Assembly: GCA_964617565.1 (NCBI GenBank)
Contig: CAZTYH010000053.1
Location: 1-21,727, forward strand
Length of the DNA: 21,727 nt
Direction of reading: 5' to 3'
Source: JAKJGV01 sp964617565
Lineage (GTDB): Bacteria > Verrucomicrobiota > Kiritimatiellia > CAIQIC01 > JAGNIJ01
The translations under genes and the position numbers were made by a program. The notes beneath the pieces were generated by a model. It had not been told where the DNA came from. It searched no databases and saw nothing but the letters and a program-made list of their open reading frames with translations. This document shows, piece after piece, positions 6,931 through 15,770 of this stretch (positions are counted from its first letter, which is position 1; each line of letters starts with the position of its first letter).

Positions 6931-9900
6931 TCACTGAGAATCGGCTTCGACATAAGGCCTGAAATCATCCACGAATATCCTGCAGGGCGTGAACCCGTTG
7001 GTGTCCGGCCCATAGTAGATGTAGAGCCGGTCCACCGAGCGCCAATCATTGGACCACACCACGCAATCGCCAAGATCAGGCGCATCCGCGGTGGCAATCG
7101 TGTAAAAACGCTCTTTCGGGAAGAGCGTCGTATCTCTCCACTCGCCGGCGTCCACCGGCATCCAGCGCGTCCTGGCGACTTCCGTTTCTCCCGTGACCAC
7201 GCCCAAACGAATGCGCGCATGGGTGCTGCCCGGCTCGCCGAACCCGGGTGCGCGGCGCGCCTTGATGGCGAGGCCGTCGAACGACGCGAAGTTCGTCATG
7301 TGCTGGGCCGGCGTCTGCCAGACATCCGGCACGAGCATGCCCGCCACCCAATCGGTGCTCGTCGAAGCAAGTACGGCGGCCGCGTCTCCTTCCGCCGCAT
7401 CGTTGGTGTAAGCCACGCTGAAGCCATCCACCCACGCCTGCCACGCATGGTCGGGAAGCAATTCCGATACAACCTGTGCATCGTGCGCCTTCGCATTGCC
7501 CGCGCCTACCCCGGCGGATCGAATCCGCACCAGCACCCGGGCCGCATGGGCCGGCGCCTCCACCAGATCCGTGCCGTGAGACGAAAAAGGCCAATCCGCG
7601 GTCGTGACATCCGGCGCAATGTCAGGCGTGGAGTTTGTGGAGATCGCCGCGCCGCCCGCGGTCTGCCAGACCAGGTCGAGATACAACTCGCCGTCGTAAT
7701 CCGCCGACCGGGTCATGTCCACAAGAAAACGGTACTGCCGACCCGCCACGATCCCGTCAATCACCTGGCCGATGTTGCCACCCGCTCCATTCCACCACGC
7801 GAACACGGCGTCGCCGCCGTTGGAGCCCCAGTCCTCACCGCGCACATTTCCGGCCAGGGTCCACCCATGGATCGTTGCGCTTCCCGACCCGGCATTGGTA
7901 AACGAAGGATTCGCGAGAACCATCCCACCGAAACCTTCCATGCTCACGAGATTGTCTTTCCGATACACCACGTTGGACGCATATGAGATCCGCCCCCCGA
8001 AGAGTGCGACATCGTCAATCCAGACCTGGTTCGTTTCGTTATTGATCTTGGAGGCGAACTTGAACTGAACGGAATTCACATAGCGCAGCGCGGTCTCGCG
8101 CTCGACCGCTTCCTGCCCCCACCCCTCCTGCTGGAAATCGGTGAACAGCAGTTGGTATTGCCGCCACCCGTTGCTCGGCGTGTAATCAATGGTGTAGAGA
8201 TAATCATCGTAATTGCTGATGATCATCGAACGCAGCACAACCGAAAGCCGGGTGCCGTTGCCCTTGAGCCAGAAACTGATGCCTTTCACGCCCGTCGTGC
8301 TGCCCAGGTCGTACACCGCATTCGTCGTTTGCTCGGTCAGGTAGGTCAACTTCGTGGCGACCCCCGCAAACAACTGGTCCACCGATCCCGTGGGCCCCAA
8401 CTTCAACGTGCCCCACGCGTGCATGGATTCCGTCGAGCCGGCGTACGCGCCGTCATGGGTCGTCACCATGTAAACAACGCTGGTGTTGGCGTTGTAATTG
8501 TCGTCGTAGAGATACCACGCGCCTTCCAGGTTATTGAGCGCGCCGTCGCCGCGCTCGATATGGTCCACGATCATTTCATGCCCATACGCCTGGGAGCCCA
8601 CTGTGACGGACGCGCTGACCCCGGCGTCGCTCACCGTCACCATCGAGCCCGGCGACGCGCCGATGCGCTCCTCAAGCTCGTCGCTGAACGCGGCCAGCCG
8701 GAAGTGTCCGGTAAACACTTTCGTGTCGGGCCCCGTCTCCTCGAGAATGATATCAATCGCATCGGTGCCATTGTGGCTGTCCGGTCCGTATGCATCATCC
8801 GTCTCAACCCGCGCGACCGTGAAATCCCGCTCCTCCGGCACACCCCCCGCGCTGCAGCTCAACCTCACGTACACGTCCAGGCAGTCGCTTGCAATGCCGA
8901 TCACGGGATCGGTCATCGCTTCGTCCCTGAATAATTCGATACTCGTCCCGACCAGGGTCGGGATCACCTTGATGACCACCTGTGCCGGGTTGCGGCTGCG
9001 CAATCCGGCGTCATCGGTCACCACCAGGTCGAAAGTGAACACACCGGCACCGGGTGGCGTGAATGTAACCGTCGCGGCGTTGGTCGCCGAAAGCCCGGCG
9101 CCGGGCGACCATTCGTAAGCGGTGACCGAGCCGTCCGGGTCATGGCTGTTCGTCGCCGATAATTGAACGGTGTCGGTGTTCCCAATCAGCTTGCGGCCCT
9201 GCGTCGCCACGGCAACGGGATAACGATTTCCACCGGCATCCGCTGTTTCGATGCGCAAATTGTCCAGCCACATCACCCCTTTCCGGTTTTCGTGACCGAC
9301 CCACGGGCAGAACTCGACCTGCCGGATGCGGGAAAGATCCAGCTCCACAAGACGGCCGTCCTGTCCGCCCGGATATTTCCAGTCGAAAAAGTTTCCGCCC
9401 AGCGGAATCGCGACCGTCTGCCACACCCCGTCTTCGATTTCCATGCTCTGCTTGAAATCGTCAATGAGAACATCCGGCTTCCCCTTGTTCGTCTGCGCGG
9501 TGTCATCCGTGATGACGACCAGCAGTCGCGTTTTCGTGAACCCGGTGCCTTCGGTCCTGGTCTTGATGTCGAACTTGAAGACGTAGTTCGACGGGTTGGC
9601 ATTCGTAGGCACCCAGCACATCGTCCGGTCATAGTGCCCGTATGTTCCGAAGGCGGTATAGAGCCGTCCCGCCGAATTGTCGCCGGCCGAGCGGTCAAAA
9701 TCCACACGCAACGACGCCAGCCCGCCAAGGGGCGAGGACTCGTTGAGGTCCATTGAAAAAGTGTAAATGTACGGCGGATTTCGGTCTTCCGTGTTCCCGT
9801 GTCCGTCGTAGAAACCGAGCGAATAGGGTTCGGCGGCACCCCATGTATGCGCAAGCGAATGTGTCTCGGCATCGAACAGGCGAAGCTCTCCCCCCGCTTC

Positions 9901-12063
9901 GCCCGGGAGCACTTCCATGGTCACGGGCACAAGAACCGTTCCTTCCGATGTCGCGACCGTCACGTCCGTGCTGTAGACGCCGGTGCCGAACGCCTGCTTG
10001 TTCGTAATCATCAAGTGCACCACGTCCGTCACGCGCGCCGTTCCGACAGCCCCGTCCACAATCTTGAGCCAGTCGCACGACTCCGAAATCGTCCACGAAG
10101 TCCCTCCGGAGCGGACGTTGCTGATCTTCAAGGCATGGGTGAAATTGGTGCTGAATCCGATGATCACGTGGTCATGATCTTCGACCGGGACAAGCTCTGC
10201 GCCGGTATCGTAGGGTCCGAAATCAAGCCTCGCCGGATAAACGTGCAGACAGGTTTCCGGCGACTCTTCGGGCGGTGGAGTAACCTGCCCGTGCAAGCGG
10301 AAAAGGTACACCGCCAGCGGTTCGAATGAATAAGTGAAGCGGTCTTCTTCCAGCGAAACGCTTCCCGTTTCGAGATGCATGATACCGGGATCGTTCCGTC
10401 CGAACCGGTGCACACTCTGCACGCCGGTGATGGTGAAATTGCTTACGATGATCGTGGCGTTGGATGCGTCCTGCCCCTCGATGAACCCGCCCGGGTTATC
10501 CTCGTGCCACCAGGGATGATAAAGACCCTTGTAATGCGCCGCCACGACGAGTTGGGATGGCCCGGTGTCCAGGCCCGCGTAAACGCTGAATGCGCTGTCG
10601 TCCGAGGACTCCGCCATCAGGGCGCGATCCCTGAAATTGAGGCTCATCAGCTTGAACGCCCAGTACTTCGGATTCGGCTGCCCCTGCTCATTGAACATCG
10701 CCTGCTTCGCCGAGTCCACCGCGTTGTGGTAATCACCGCCGGACTGATCCGGCTCGCCGATGTACCAGTTGCACGCCAACTGAATACCGTTGCGGGCAAA
10801 AGTGCCGAGGAAATCCACCTGCCCCAGCGCCGCCACCTGCGGATCCTCCGGATGGCCCTGCCAATAAAAATAGTCGTACTCCGAAAGCGACATCTTCATG
10901 CCGGGATTGTAGTGGTCAATGATGTTCTGAAATCGCTTCAGCAGTTTCGTGCGTGTGCCGCTCGCGCCCGTTTCCTTGTCGTAGCTCGCATATTCCGGAT
11001 CCCAGAGCCCGCGCACCTCCTGCACGGCGACGGCATCCTGATCGCAATTCATGTAGCGGTGAAAATCGAGATAGTCGCAGATGTTCCCGCCGTGCTGCGC
11101 GTTGTATTCCCCCACGCGTCTGACAAACCGGTTGATGTTCCGCTGATCATTGAACGCCCCCGTTTCCTCGTTGCGTTCCCACCCGACCACCGAAGGATTT
11201 CCGCCGCGATCGGGAAATACGCGTGGATCCCACTGGTTGATGGCCGAGGCCATCGTGTACCAGCCGCTATCGTCCTTGTGATCGCCTGGATGGTCGTGCG
11301 TGGCCGGGCAGAAAGGAGAGTAATCCGTGGACCAGAAAAGCCACCAGTTGGCCGGTGTCGGCCCGACAATCCGCGCATCCGCGTGGCCCGCGCGAATCGC
11401 GGCCGCGACATCCAGGAAGCGCGGAAAGAAGTAGTCGGCGGCCATATCCTCGTTGTAAATCTGGTCGCCATGCGCGCCGTCATGGTATGCATAGCTTTCT
11501 GCGTCGGCGCCTTCGCCGCGTGAGCCGTGATAGCCTTCCAGTTTCCATGCAATGAAGGGTTCGTTGCCCACGCCCCACACCGCGACATTCGTTCCGGCCG
11601 CCTGCACCCACGCGGTTACTTCATCCAGCGTCTGGGTCATGCTATACCCCACTGAACCATAGTCGGTGGCAACATGCCCGAACACCGGCACCTGCAGAAA
11701 CACGTCCGCCCCGAGGTCGCCGCGCACCCATTCCACGAACGCGTCCCAGCTTGTGGGGACAAACTGGTTCTCTTTCGAGATCACGTTGTACATGCGGTTG
11801 TTCCGCCAGTTGTACCGCTCGATGTTGGTCGCGCCGAAACGCACGATGGTCACACCCGCATTTGTCAGCATGGGTTCGCAGAGTTTCAGGTAGTAGTGCT
11901 GGCACCAGTTGGCAATGTTGATGCCATAGATATGCGGATTCACCTGCTGCGAGCGCGCTTCGCTTCCGTCAATGGACAGCGTGGTCGCCGATCCCGCGCC
12001 GGAACAGAACAACCCCAACGCCAGGGAAAGGTGTGGAACGAATCGCTTAAGGATCGTCATCAT
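6931..12063 (-). CDS. Giant secreted GH44-type glycoside hydrolase with several carbohydrate-binding-like domains
   Basis: 1710 residues. Signal peptide at 1-26. The catalytic domain (about 27-595) has GH44 landmarks: VGNEP (acid/base E168), CDYLDFHRY (329-337), LWDPEY (353-358) and MSLSEYDY (nucleophile E395), then QVDFLGTFARNGIQLACNW. GH44 enzymes are endo-beta-1,4-glucanases or xyloglucanases. A BACON-like beta domain follows (about 605-720). Then come a jelly-roll-like module ending MWLDNLRIE (about 728-940), a PKD domain (947-1033, SHDPDGSVTAYEW), an unassigned beta domain (about 1034-1165), a CBM11-like module ending VWIDDVALFG (about 1170-1350), a CBM4/9-like module (about 1375-1550), and a last module ending IFVDDFRPY. 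I see no dockerin, PEP-CTERM or sorting tail. GGAG lies 3 nt before the first ATG and 6 nt before the second (12060), so the second may be the real start. It heads an operon with the GloVer gene and is divergent from the other glycosidases. Confidence 0.88.
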   Translation of the reverse strand: MMTILKRFVPHLSLALGLFCSGAGSATTLSIDGSEARSQQVNPHIYGINIANWCQHYYLKLCEPMLTNAGVTIVRFGATNIERYNWRNNRMYNVISKENQFVPTSWDAFVEWVRGDLGADVFLQVPVFGHVATDYGSVGYSMTQTLDEVTAWVQAAGTNVAVWGVGNEPFIAWKLEGYHGSRGEGADAESYAYHDGAHGDQIYNEDMAADYFFPRFLDVAAAIRAGHADARIVGPTPANWWLFWSTDYSPFCPATHDHPGDHKDDSGWYTMASAINQWDPRVFPDRGGNPSVVGWERNEETGAFNDQRNINRFVRRVGEYNAQHGGNICDYLDFHRYMNCDQDAVAVQEVRGLWDPEYASYDKETGASGTRTKLLKRFQNIIDHYNPGMKMSLSEYDYFYWQGHPEDPQVAALGQVDFLGTFARNGIQLACNWYIGEPDQSGGDYHNAVDSAKQAMFNEQGQPNPKYWAFKLMSLNFRDRALMAESSDDSAFSVYAGLDTGPSQLVVAAHYKGLYHPWWHEDNPGGFIEGQDASNATIIVSNFTITGVQSVHRFGRNDPGIMHLETGSVSLEEDRFTYSFEPLAVYLFRLHGQVTPPPEESPETCLHVYPARLDFGPYDTGAELVPVEDHDHVIIGFSTNFTHALKISNVRSGGTSWTISESCDWLKIVDGAVGTARVTDVVHLMITNKQAFGTGVYSTDVTVATSEGTVLVPVTMEVLPGEAGGELRLFDAETHSLAHTWGAAEPYSLGFYDGHGNTEDRNPPYIYTFSMDLNESSPLGGLASLRVDFDRSAGDNSAGRLYTAFGTYGHYDRTMCWVPTNANPSNYVFKFDIKTRTEGTGFTKTRLLVVITDDTAQTNKGKPDVLIDDFKQSMEIEDGVWQTVAIPLGGNFFDWKYPGGQDGRLVELDLSRIRQVEFCPWVGHENRKGVMWLDNLRIETADAGGNRYPVAVATQGRKLIGNTDTVQLSATNSHDPDGSVTAYEWSPGAGLSATNAATVTFTPPGAGVFTFDLVVTDDAGLRSRNPAQVVIKVIPTLVGTSIELFRDEAMTDPVIGIASDCLDVYVRLSCSAGGVPEERDFTVARVETDDAYGPDSHNGTDAIDIILEETGPDTKVFTGHFRLAAFSDELEERIGASPGSMVTVSDAGVSASVTVGSQAYGHEMIVDHIERGDGALNNLEGAWYLYDDNYNANTSVVYMVTTHDGAYAGSTESMHAWGTLKLGPTGSVDQLFAGVATKLTYLTEQTTNAVYDLGSTTGVKGISFWLKGNGTRLSVVLRSMIISNYDDYLYTIDYTPSNGWRQYQLLFTDFQQEGWGQEAVERETALRYVNSVQFKFASKINNETNQVWIDDVALFGGRISYASNVVYRKDNLVSMEGFGGMVLANPSFTNAGSGSATIHGWTLAGNVRGEDWGSNGGDAVFAWWNGAGGNIGQVIDGIVAGRQYRFLVDMTRSADYDGELYLDLVWQTAGGAAISTNSTPDIAPDVTTADWPFSSHGTDLVEAPAHAARVLVRIRSAGVGAGNAKAHDAQVVSELLPDHAWQAWVDGFSVAYTNDAAEGDAAAVLASTSTDWVAGMLVPDVWQTPAQHMTNFASFDGLAIKARRAPGFGEPGSTHARIRLGVVTGETEVARTRWMPVDAGEWRDTTLFPKERFYTIATADAPDLGDCVVWSNDWRSVDRLYIYYGPDTNGFTPCRIFVDDFRPYVEADSQ

Positions 12064-12082
12064 TTACTCCTTTTTCGCTCAG

Positions 12083-12094
12083 AATCGCGCGATT
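12083..12094. promoter_or_regulatory. 12-bp perfect palindrome in the GH44 leader
   Basis: AATCGCGCGATT is a perfect palindrome 20 bp upstream of the GH44 start codon, within the shared control region. It could be a second operator. Twelve-base palindromes can arise by chance, so confidence in function is low. Confidence 0.3.
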
Positions 12095-12114
12095 TTGCCG
12101 GGTACTTCATTGGA

Positions 12115-12143
12115 CACATAAAAAACACTTGATTTAGTGTTAC
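12115..12143 (-). promoter_or_regulatory. Weak candidate promoter of the GH44 operon
   Basis: On the minus strand, GTAACA (12143-12138) and TATGTG (12120-12115) are 17 bp apart. Both hexamers are poor matches. The -35 half would lie inside the 14-bp palindrome, which would let the same repressor control both directions. Offered only as the best candidate in this strand. Confidence 0.25.
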
Positions 12144-12157
12144 CGGTAACATATAAA
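12129..12157 (+). promoter_or_regulatory. Promoter of the GH26-like/GH5 operon
   Basis: TTGATT (12129-12134) and TATAAA (12152-12157) are separated by exactly 17 bp. The predicted transcript start is near 12164. This leaves a leader of about 40 nt containing AGGAGG before ATG 12204. The spacer is occupied by the palindromic operator at 12138-12151. Confidence 0.65.
12138..12151. promoter_or_regulatory. Putative LacI-family operator (perfect 14-bp palindrome)
   Basis: TGTTACCGGTAACA is a perfect palindrome with a central CG step, the style of LacI-family operators; its half-site TGTTACC also resembles that of the gluconate repressor GntR. It lies precisely between the -35 and -10 hexamers of the rightward promoter, where a bound repressor would block RNA polymerase. 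It sits between divergent glycosidase operons. No LacI-family gene is inside the window. I found no second copy by eye. Confidence 0.65.
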
Positions 12158-12203
12158 CGGCTTTATGTCAAGCGCTGTGAAGAACATTTTTCAGGAGGTC
12201 GTC

Positions 12204-13649
12204 ATGCCAAGCCCGGGTATTGAGATGAATTTCAGACCGATAACGTCACACCATTTTATAAAAGCGACCTTTTGCCGGCGGGTCAGGCTCGCCGCGCCCC
12301 CCTGCTCCATCGGCATCACCGACGGCTCCGAGCGCGGAAGCTATGTCCCCCAATCGCACCTGCTCAAAGCCATCGGCCGGCCGCACCACATCGTGAATCT
12401 CATGTTCCAGTATTACCCCGAAATGGAGAACTGGCCCACGCAGGGCGTGAACTGGCACGGATTCTATCGCAACAACGAGCTGAACAAAGGCGATGGATAC
12501 TTCCCTCTCGTACTCGAACCCGGTGGCCGATGGGGCCAAGCTTATCTCCGCCAGATCGAAGATGTGCGCGCGCTGGGGCAGGAGCCGCAACTCACACTCA
12601 CCCTGCTCACACATACACCGGATGAAGCACTCATTCGCATCGCGGAATCGCTGAGGCCCTACGCGCCCATGCGTATTCGCATTAATCACGAGTGCAATGG
12701 CGTCTGGTTCTACTTCAACCAGGTTTCGGGATATCGGGAGGTGAGCGACTTCTTCATCCGGTTTCACCGGATCCTGCACGAATACGCACCCGGCATCCAA
12801 ACCGTCGCCTGCTGGAACGGACCGGGCGATACAATCGAGAATCCGGAAACGCCCAACCCGAATCGCGGCATGCTGACGGATGATCAACTCGGCCCGATGT
12901 TCCGCATCGCGGATATCATCTCTTTCGATCAGTACGCCTCGCTCCATTACGGTTGGCCGGACCCGGCCTTCGACGCCGCCCATCCGACACACTATTTTCG
13001 CGTGCCGTTCGAACGCTGGTGGCAGACGCTGGAGGATTTTCACCGCGACATCAGCGAGCTGCGCGGAAGCGACACGCCGGTCGAAATCCATGAAATCAAT
13101 GAAGACGCGAATCTCACAGGTTTCGAGGCACAGGCCGGATGGATCACACGTTTTTACCGCGAGGCCGCGCGGCGCAAGCTCTCGTGGCTCACCAACATCA
13201 CGTTTTACCAGTTCCGTGATCGCGGAGGGCTGGGCCTGGAACAGGAAGACCTGCATGACGCGACCCGTTACCGCGCCCTACCCTCGCTCGCCGCCTATCG
13301 AGAAGCAATAGATGATCCGCGCTTCGCCTTGTGCATCGAGGCCGATAATGACGGGGATTCCCTCCTGTGGCAGTCTCCATCCCACGCACAGGGCGTCGAA
13401 TATTTTTATGACGTCCCTGCCGAGACCACATGCGCGCTGCTGACCGGCTCTTCCCGCCAACACCTGCTGATCGAGCATAACGGGCAATGGACCCTCAAGC
13501 CGCGCGGTATTGAGCAGTTCGTTTTAACCCGCGAACCGGGGCCATGCGGCTTGCGTATTCACATCTTCACTCCACCGCCCGATGGACGGAACAATTCCAA
13601 CAACGGATTTGCTTCCGCGCTCGACGAGCCCCCCATGATCCTGATTTGA
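12204..13649 (+). CDS. Putative cytoplasmic glycoside hydrolase, GH26-like (clan A TIM barrel)
   Basis: 481 residues, no signal peptide, so probably cytoplasmic. INHECNGVWFYFN (residues 161-172) resembles the GH26 acid/base region (H-E-x-N-G-x-W); E163 would be the acid/base. VEIHEINED (293-301) offers E297 as nucleophile at a strand end about 134 residues later. IISFDQYAS and AGWITRFYREAARRKLSWLTNITFYQF fit later barrel strands, and about 100 C-terminal residues form a beta-rich domain. Overall similarity to a named family is weak, so the substrate (beta-mannan or a related glycan) is a guess. ATG 12204 is chosen because AGGAGG (12193-12198) sits 5 nt upstream. The in-frame ATG at 12165 lies at the predicted transcript start. 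The GH5 lipoprotein gene follows after 20 nt. Confidence 0.65.
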   Translation: MPSPGIEMNFRPITSHHFIKATFCRRVRLAAPPCSIGITDGSERGSYVPQSHLLKAIGRPHHIVNLMFQYYPEMENWPTQGVNWHGFYRNNELNKGDGYFPLVLEPGGRWGQAYLRQIEDVRALGQEPQLTLTLLTHTPDEALIRIAESLRPYAPMRIRINHECNGVWFYFNQVSGYREVSDFFIRFHRILHEYAPGIQTVACWNGPGDTIENPETPNPNRGMLTDDQLGPMFRIADIISFDQYASLHYGWPDPAFDAAHPTHYFRVPFERWWQTLEDFHRDISELRGSDTPVEIHEINEDANLTGFEAQAGWITRFYREAARRKLSWLTNITFYQFRDRGGLGLEQEDLHDATRYRALPSLAAYREAIDDPRFALCIEADNDGDSLLWQSPSHAQGVEYFYDVPAETTCALLTGSSRQHLLIEHNGQWTLKPRGIEQFVLTREPGPCGLRIHIFTPPPDGRNNSNNGFASALDEPPMILI

Positions 13650-13669
13650 TACAGGGAGGAGAAATTTCA

Positions 13670-15745
13670 ATGAAACAGATCGCATTGTTTTTGTCGCTCG
13701 TTCTCACCCTCCCCCTGGTCTCCTGCACGACGACCGCGCCGTCCGCGGCTCCCGGGACGCGTTCGGTCCCATCGGCCGCCGCGCGCGCGAAGGCGCTCAC
13801 CGCTCTGCGCGTTGAAGGCCATCGCATCGTCAATGCCGCGGGCGAAGAGGTCCGGCTCCGCGGCGTCAACGCGGGCACCTGGCTGCTCATCGAGCCCTGG
13901 ATGATCCTGATGAGCGACCATCCCGATGTCGTCGCTGAAAAGGATATCTGGGATATCCTGGATCACCGGTTCGGCCGGGAAAAGAAACTGGAACTCATTC
14001 GCGTTTACCGCGAAAACTTCTTCACGGAACAGGATGTGGCCCGCATCGCCGACCTCGGCCTGAACTGCCTGCGCGTACCGATCTGGTGGCGAGCGGTCTC
14101 AGATCCCGATTATGGCGGCGACATGGCGTACCTGGACCGCGTGATCGAGTGGTGTTCGAAGAACGGCGTCTATGTGATTCTCGACCTGCACGGCGCACCC
14201 GGCGGACAAAACGATCTGGGAGCAATTGCGGGGGAACGAAACAATGCGGATCTATGGAAGCAGGAAATATTCAAAGAGCAATCTGTTGAATGGTGGGAAC
14301 AGGTTGCAGAGAGATACAAAGGCAACCCGGTCGTCGCGGGATTCGACCTTCTGAACGAAGCCGTATCGGCTACGATGGACGACCTTGTGGATCTATACGA
14401 TCGCATGTATCACGCCATTCGCAAGATTGATCCATATCGCATTTTGATCATCGAGGATGGCTTACTCGGATTCCATCGCCTCCCCCGCCCGTTGGACATG
14501 GGATGGGATAATGTCGTGTACAGCATTCACTACTACCCGCAGAATACGGAAGAAGGAATCAATGCGCCCGCACAGGACTTCCACCGCATGCACCGTTCGG
14601 CGCTCTGGTTCGGCGTGCCGATGTACATGGGCGAATTCAACAGCATCCAGCTCGACCGCGGCGGCGCGGCGTCCTTCCTGCGCCATATGGAAGTCTTCGA
14701 CTACTTCGGCTGGTCATGGACATGGTGGTCGTTCAAGAAGATCGAGGACAATGTGGACAACAACTGGGGGCTGACCGGTTATGTGCCGGAATCCCCGGCA
14801 ATCAATCTCCACGAAGATTCGTTTGAAACCATCCGCGACGCCTTCGCCGCATTCCGAACCGAGTCCCTGGACACACAACCTTTGCTGGAAACCGCGCTGC
14901 GCCAACCGATCCGATGGAAATCGAAGACCGCCGAGCGTGGCACAATCCGGCTCGGGCTGGACACGATCTACCTTTATCCGGAAAACGGCGACATGCGCTA
15001 CGAATGGGGTCGCTCCGTGCCCAACATCGGCTATTGGGGTCCGGGCGAGCGCGTGGCATGGCCGGTGAATATCCGGGACGGCGGAACCTATGAACTCGGC
15101 ATTCGCTTTGCCAACAATAATGAGGCAAACGCAGCGCGTATCTGGCTGGATGGAGCGCTCGTGACGGATGCGGCACTGCGGAATTCCGGCGGCTGGAACA
15201 AGTACAGGGATCAGACCCTGATCGCTCTCGAATTGTCGCCCGGACGGCATGTGATCGAAATCAGTCAGGCCGATGAAGAAGACGGCTTCATCAATTTGCA
15301 GGATGGATGGCTCAAGCAGGCAAAAACACCAGCGGCCATCCCATCCGAGACCGAGTTTCGATTGCATCCGCTCAATGCAACCGCGCTGCGCAAGGGCACC
15401 CCGATGCGAGTGGAGTGGTGGCATAACCCGCCGAATTTCGGCTTCTGGGCGTCGGGCGAAGAGGTCACATGGTCCCTGCCGATCGCCAACGGCGGCGAAT
15501 ACCGGTTCGCGGTCTCCTACAGCACGCCAAGCTCCCAGACTTCACTGACCGTGCTGCTGGACGGCAAGCCGGCATGGTCCGGCAAGCTTCCCTCCAGTGG
15601 CGGCTGGCATGAATTCACCGACCACGAACCGGAGGCCGTGCTTTCGCTTGAGCCGGGCTCTCGTGAAATCAGCCTCATTTGGGAAACCCCTCAGGCCGGC
15701 GAAGCGGGAAACCTGCGCGGCATGAGGTTGACACGCATCGAGTGA
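13670..15745 (+). CDS. GH5-family lipoprotein glycosidase with two C-terminal carbohydrate-binding modules
   Basis: 691 residues. The lipoprotein signal ends LVSC (lipidated C19), so it is membrane-anchored, followed by an Ala/Ser/Pro-rich linker. The GH5 catalytic domain spans about 45-400: LRGVNAGTWL, LRVPIWW, LDLHGAPGGQN, FDLLNEAV (acid/base E230), SIHYYPQ and MGEFNS (nucleophile E322), then WSWTWWSFK. GH5 includes endoglucanases, mannanases and exo-glucanases; the LHGAPGGQN motif occurs in exo-beta-glucanase-type subgroups. Two homologous modules follow (about 425-550 and 562-691), both with EW-x(5-6)-PN-x-G-(Y/F)-W-x-x-GE-x-V-x-W and GG-x-Y, resembling CBM6/35-type jelly rolls. GGGAGGAG precedes ATG 13670. 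The longer frame from 13544 overlaps the previous gene and is rejected. It is the second gene of the operon and convergent with tatC. Confidence 0.9.
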   Translation: MKQIALFLSLVLTLPLVSCTTTAPSAAPGTRSVPSAAARAKALTALRVEGHRIVNAAGEEVRLRGVNAGTWLLIEPWMILMSDHPDVVAEKDIWDILDHRFGREKKLELIRVYRENFFTEQDVARIADLGLNCLRVPIWWRAVSDPDYGGDMAYLDRVIEWCSKNGVYVILDLHGAPGGQNDLGAIAGERNNADLWKQEIFKEQSVEWWEQVAERYKGNPVVAGFDLLNEAVSATMDDLVDLYDRMYHAIRKIDPYRILIIEDGLLGFHRLPRPLDMGWDNVVYSIHYYPQNTEEGINAPAQDFHRMHRSALWFGVPMYMGEFNSIQLDRGGAASFLRHMEVFDYFGWSWTWWSFKKIEDNVDNNWGLTGYVPESPAINLHEDSFETIRDAFAAFRTESLDTQPLLETALRQPIRWKSKTAERGTIRLGLDTIYLYPENGDMRYEWGRSVPNIGYWGPGERVAWPVNIRDGGTYELGIRFANNNEANAARIWLDGALVTDAALRNSGGWNKYRDQTLIALELSPGRHVIEISQADEEDGFINLQDGWLKQAKTPAAIPSETEFRLHPLNATALRKGTPMRVEWWHNPPNFGFWASGEEVTWSLPIANGGEYRFAVSYSTPSSQTSLTVLLDGKPAWSGKLPSSGGWHEFTDHEPEAVLSLEPGSREISLIWETPQAGEAGNLRGMRLTRIE

Positions 15746-15770
15746 AGGACAAGGTGCGTTCTTTGCGCAG

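Noticed and set aside
12246..13256. Minus-strand open frame antisense to the GH26-like gene
   Set aside because: The plus-strand frame has a strong Shine-Dalgarno, a promoter and catalytic motifs; the antisense frame has none.
15746..15770. A shared terminator between the convergent GH5 and tatC genes
   Set aside because: The 25-bp gap shows only a four-base stem (TGCG/CGCA); not convincing.
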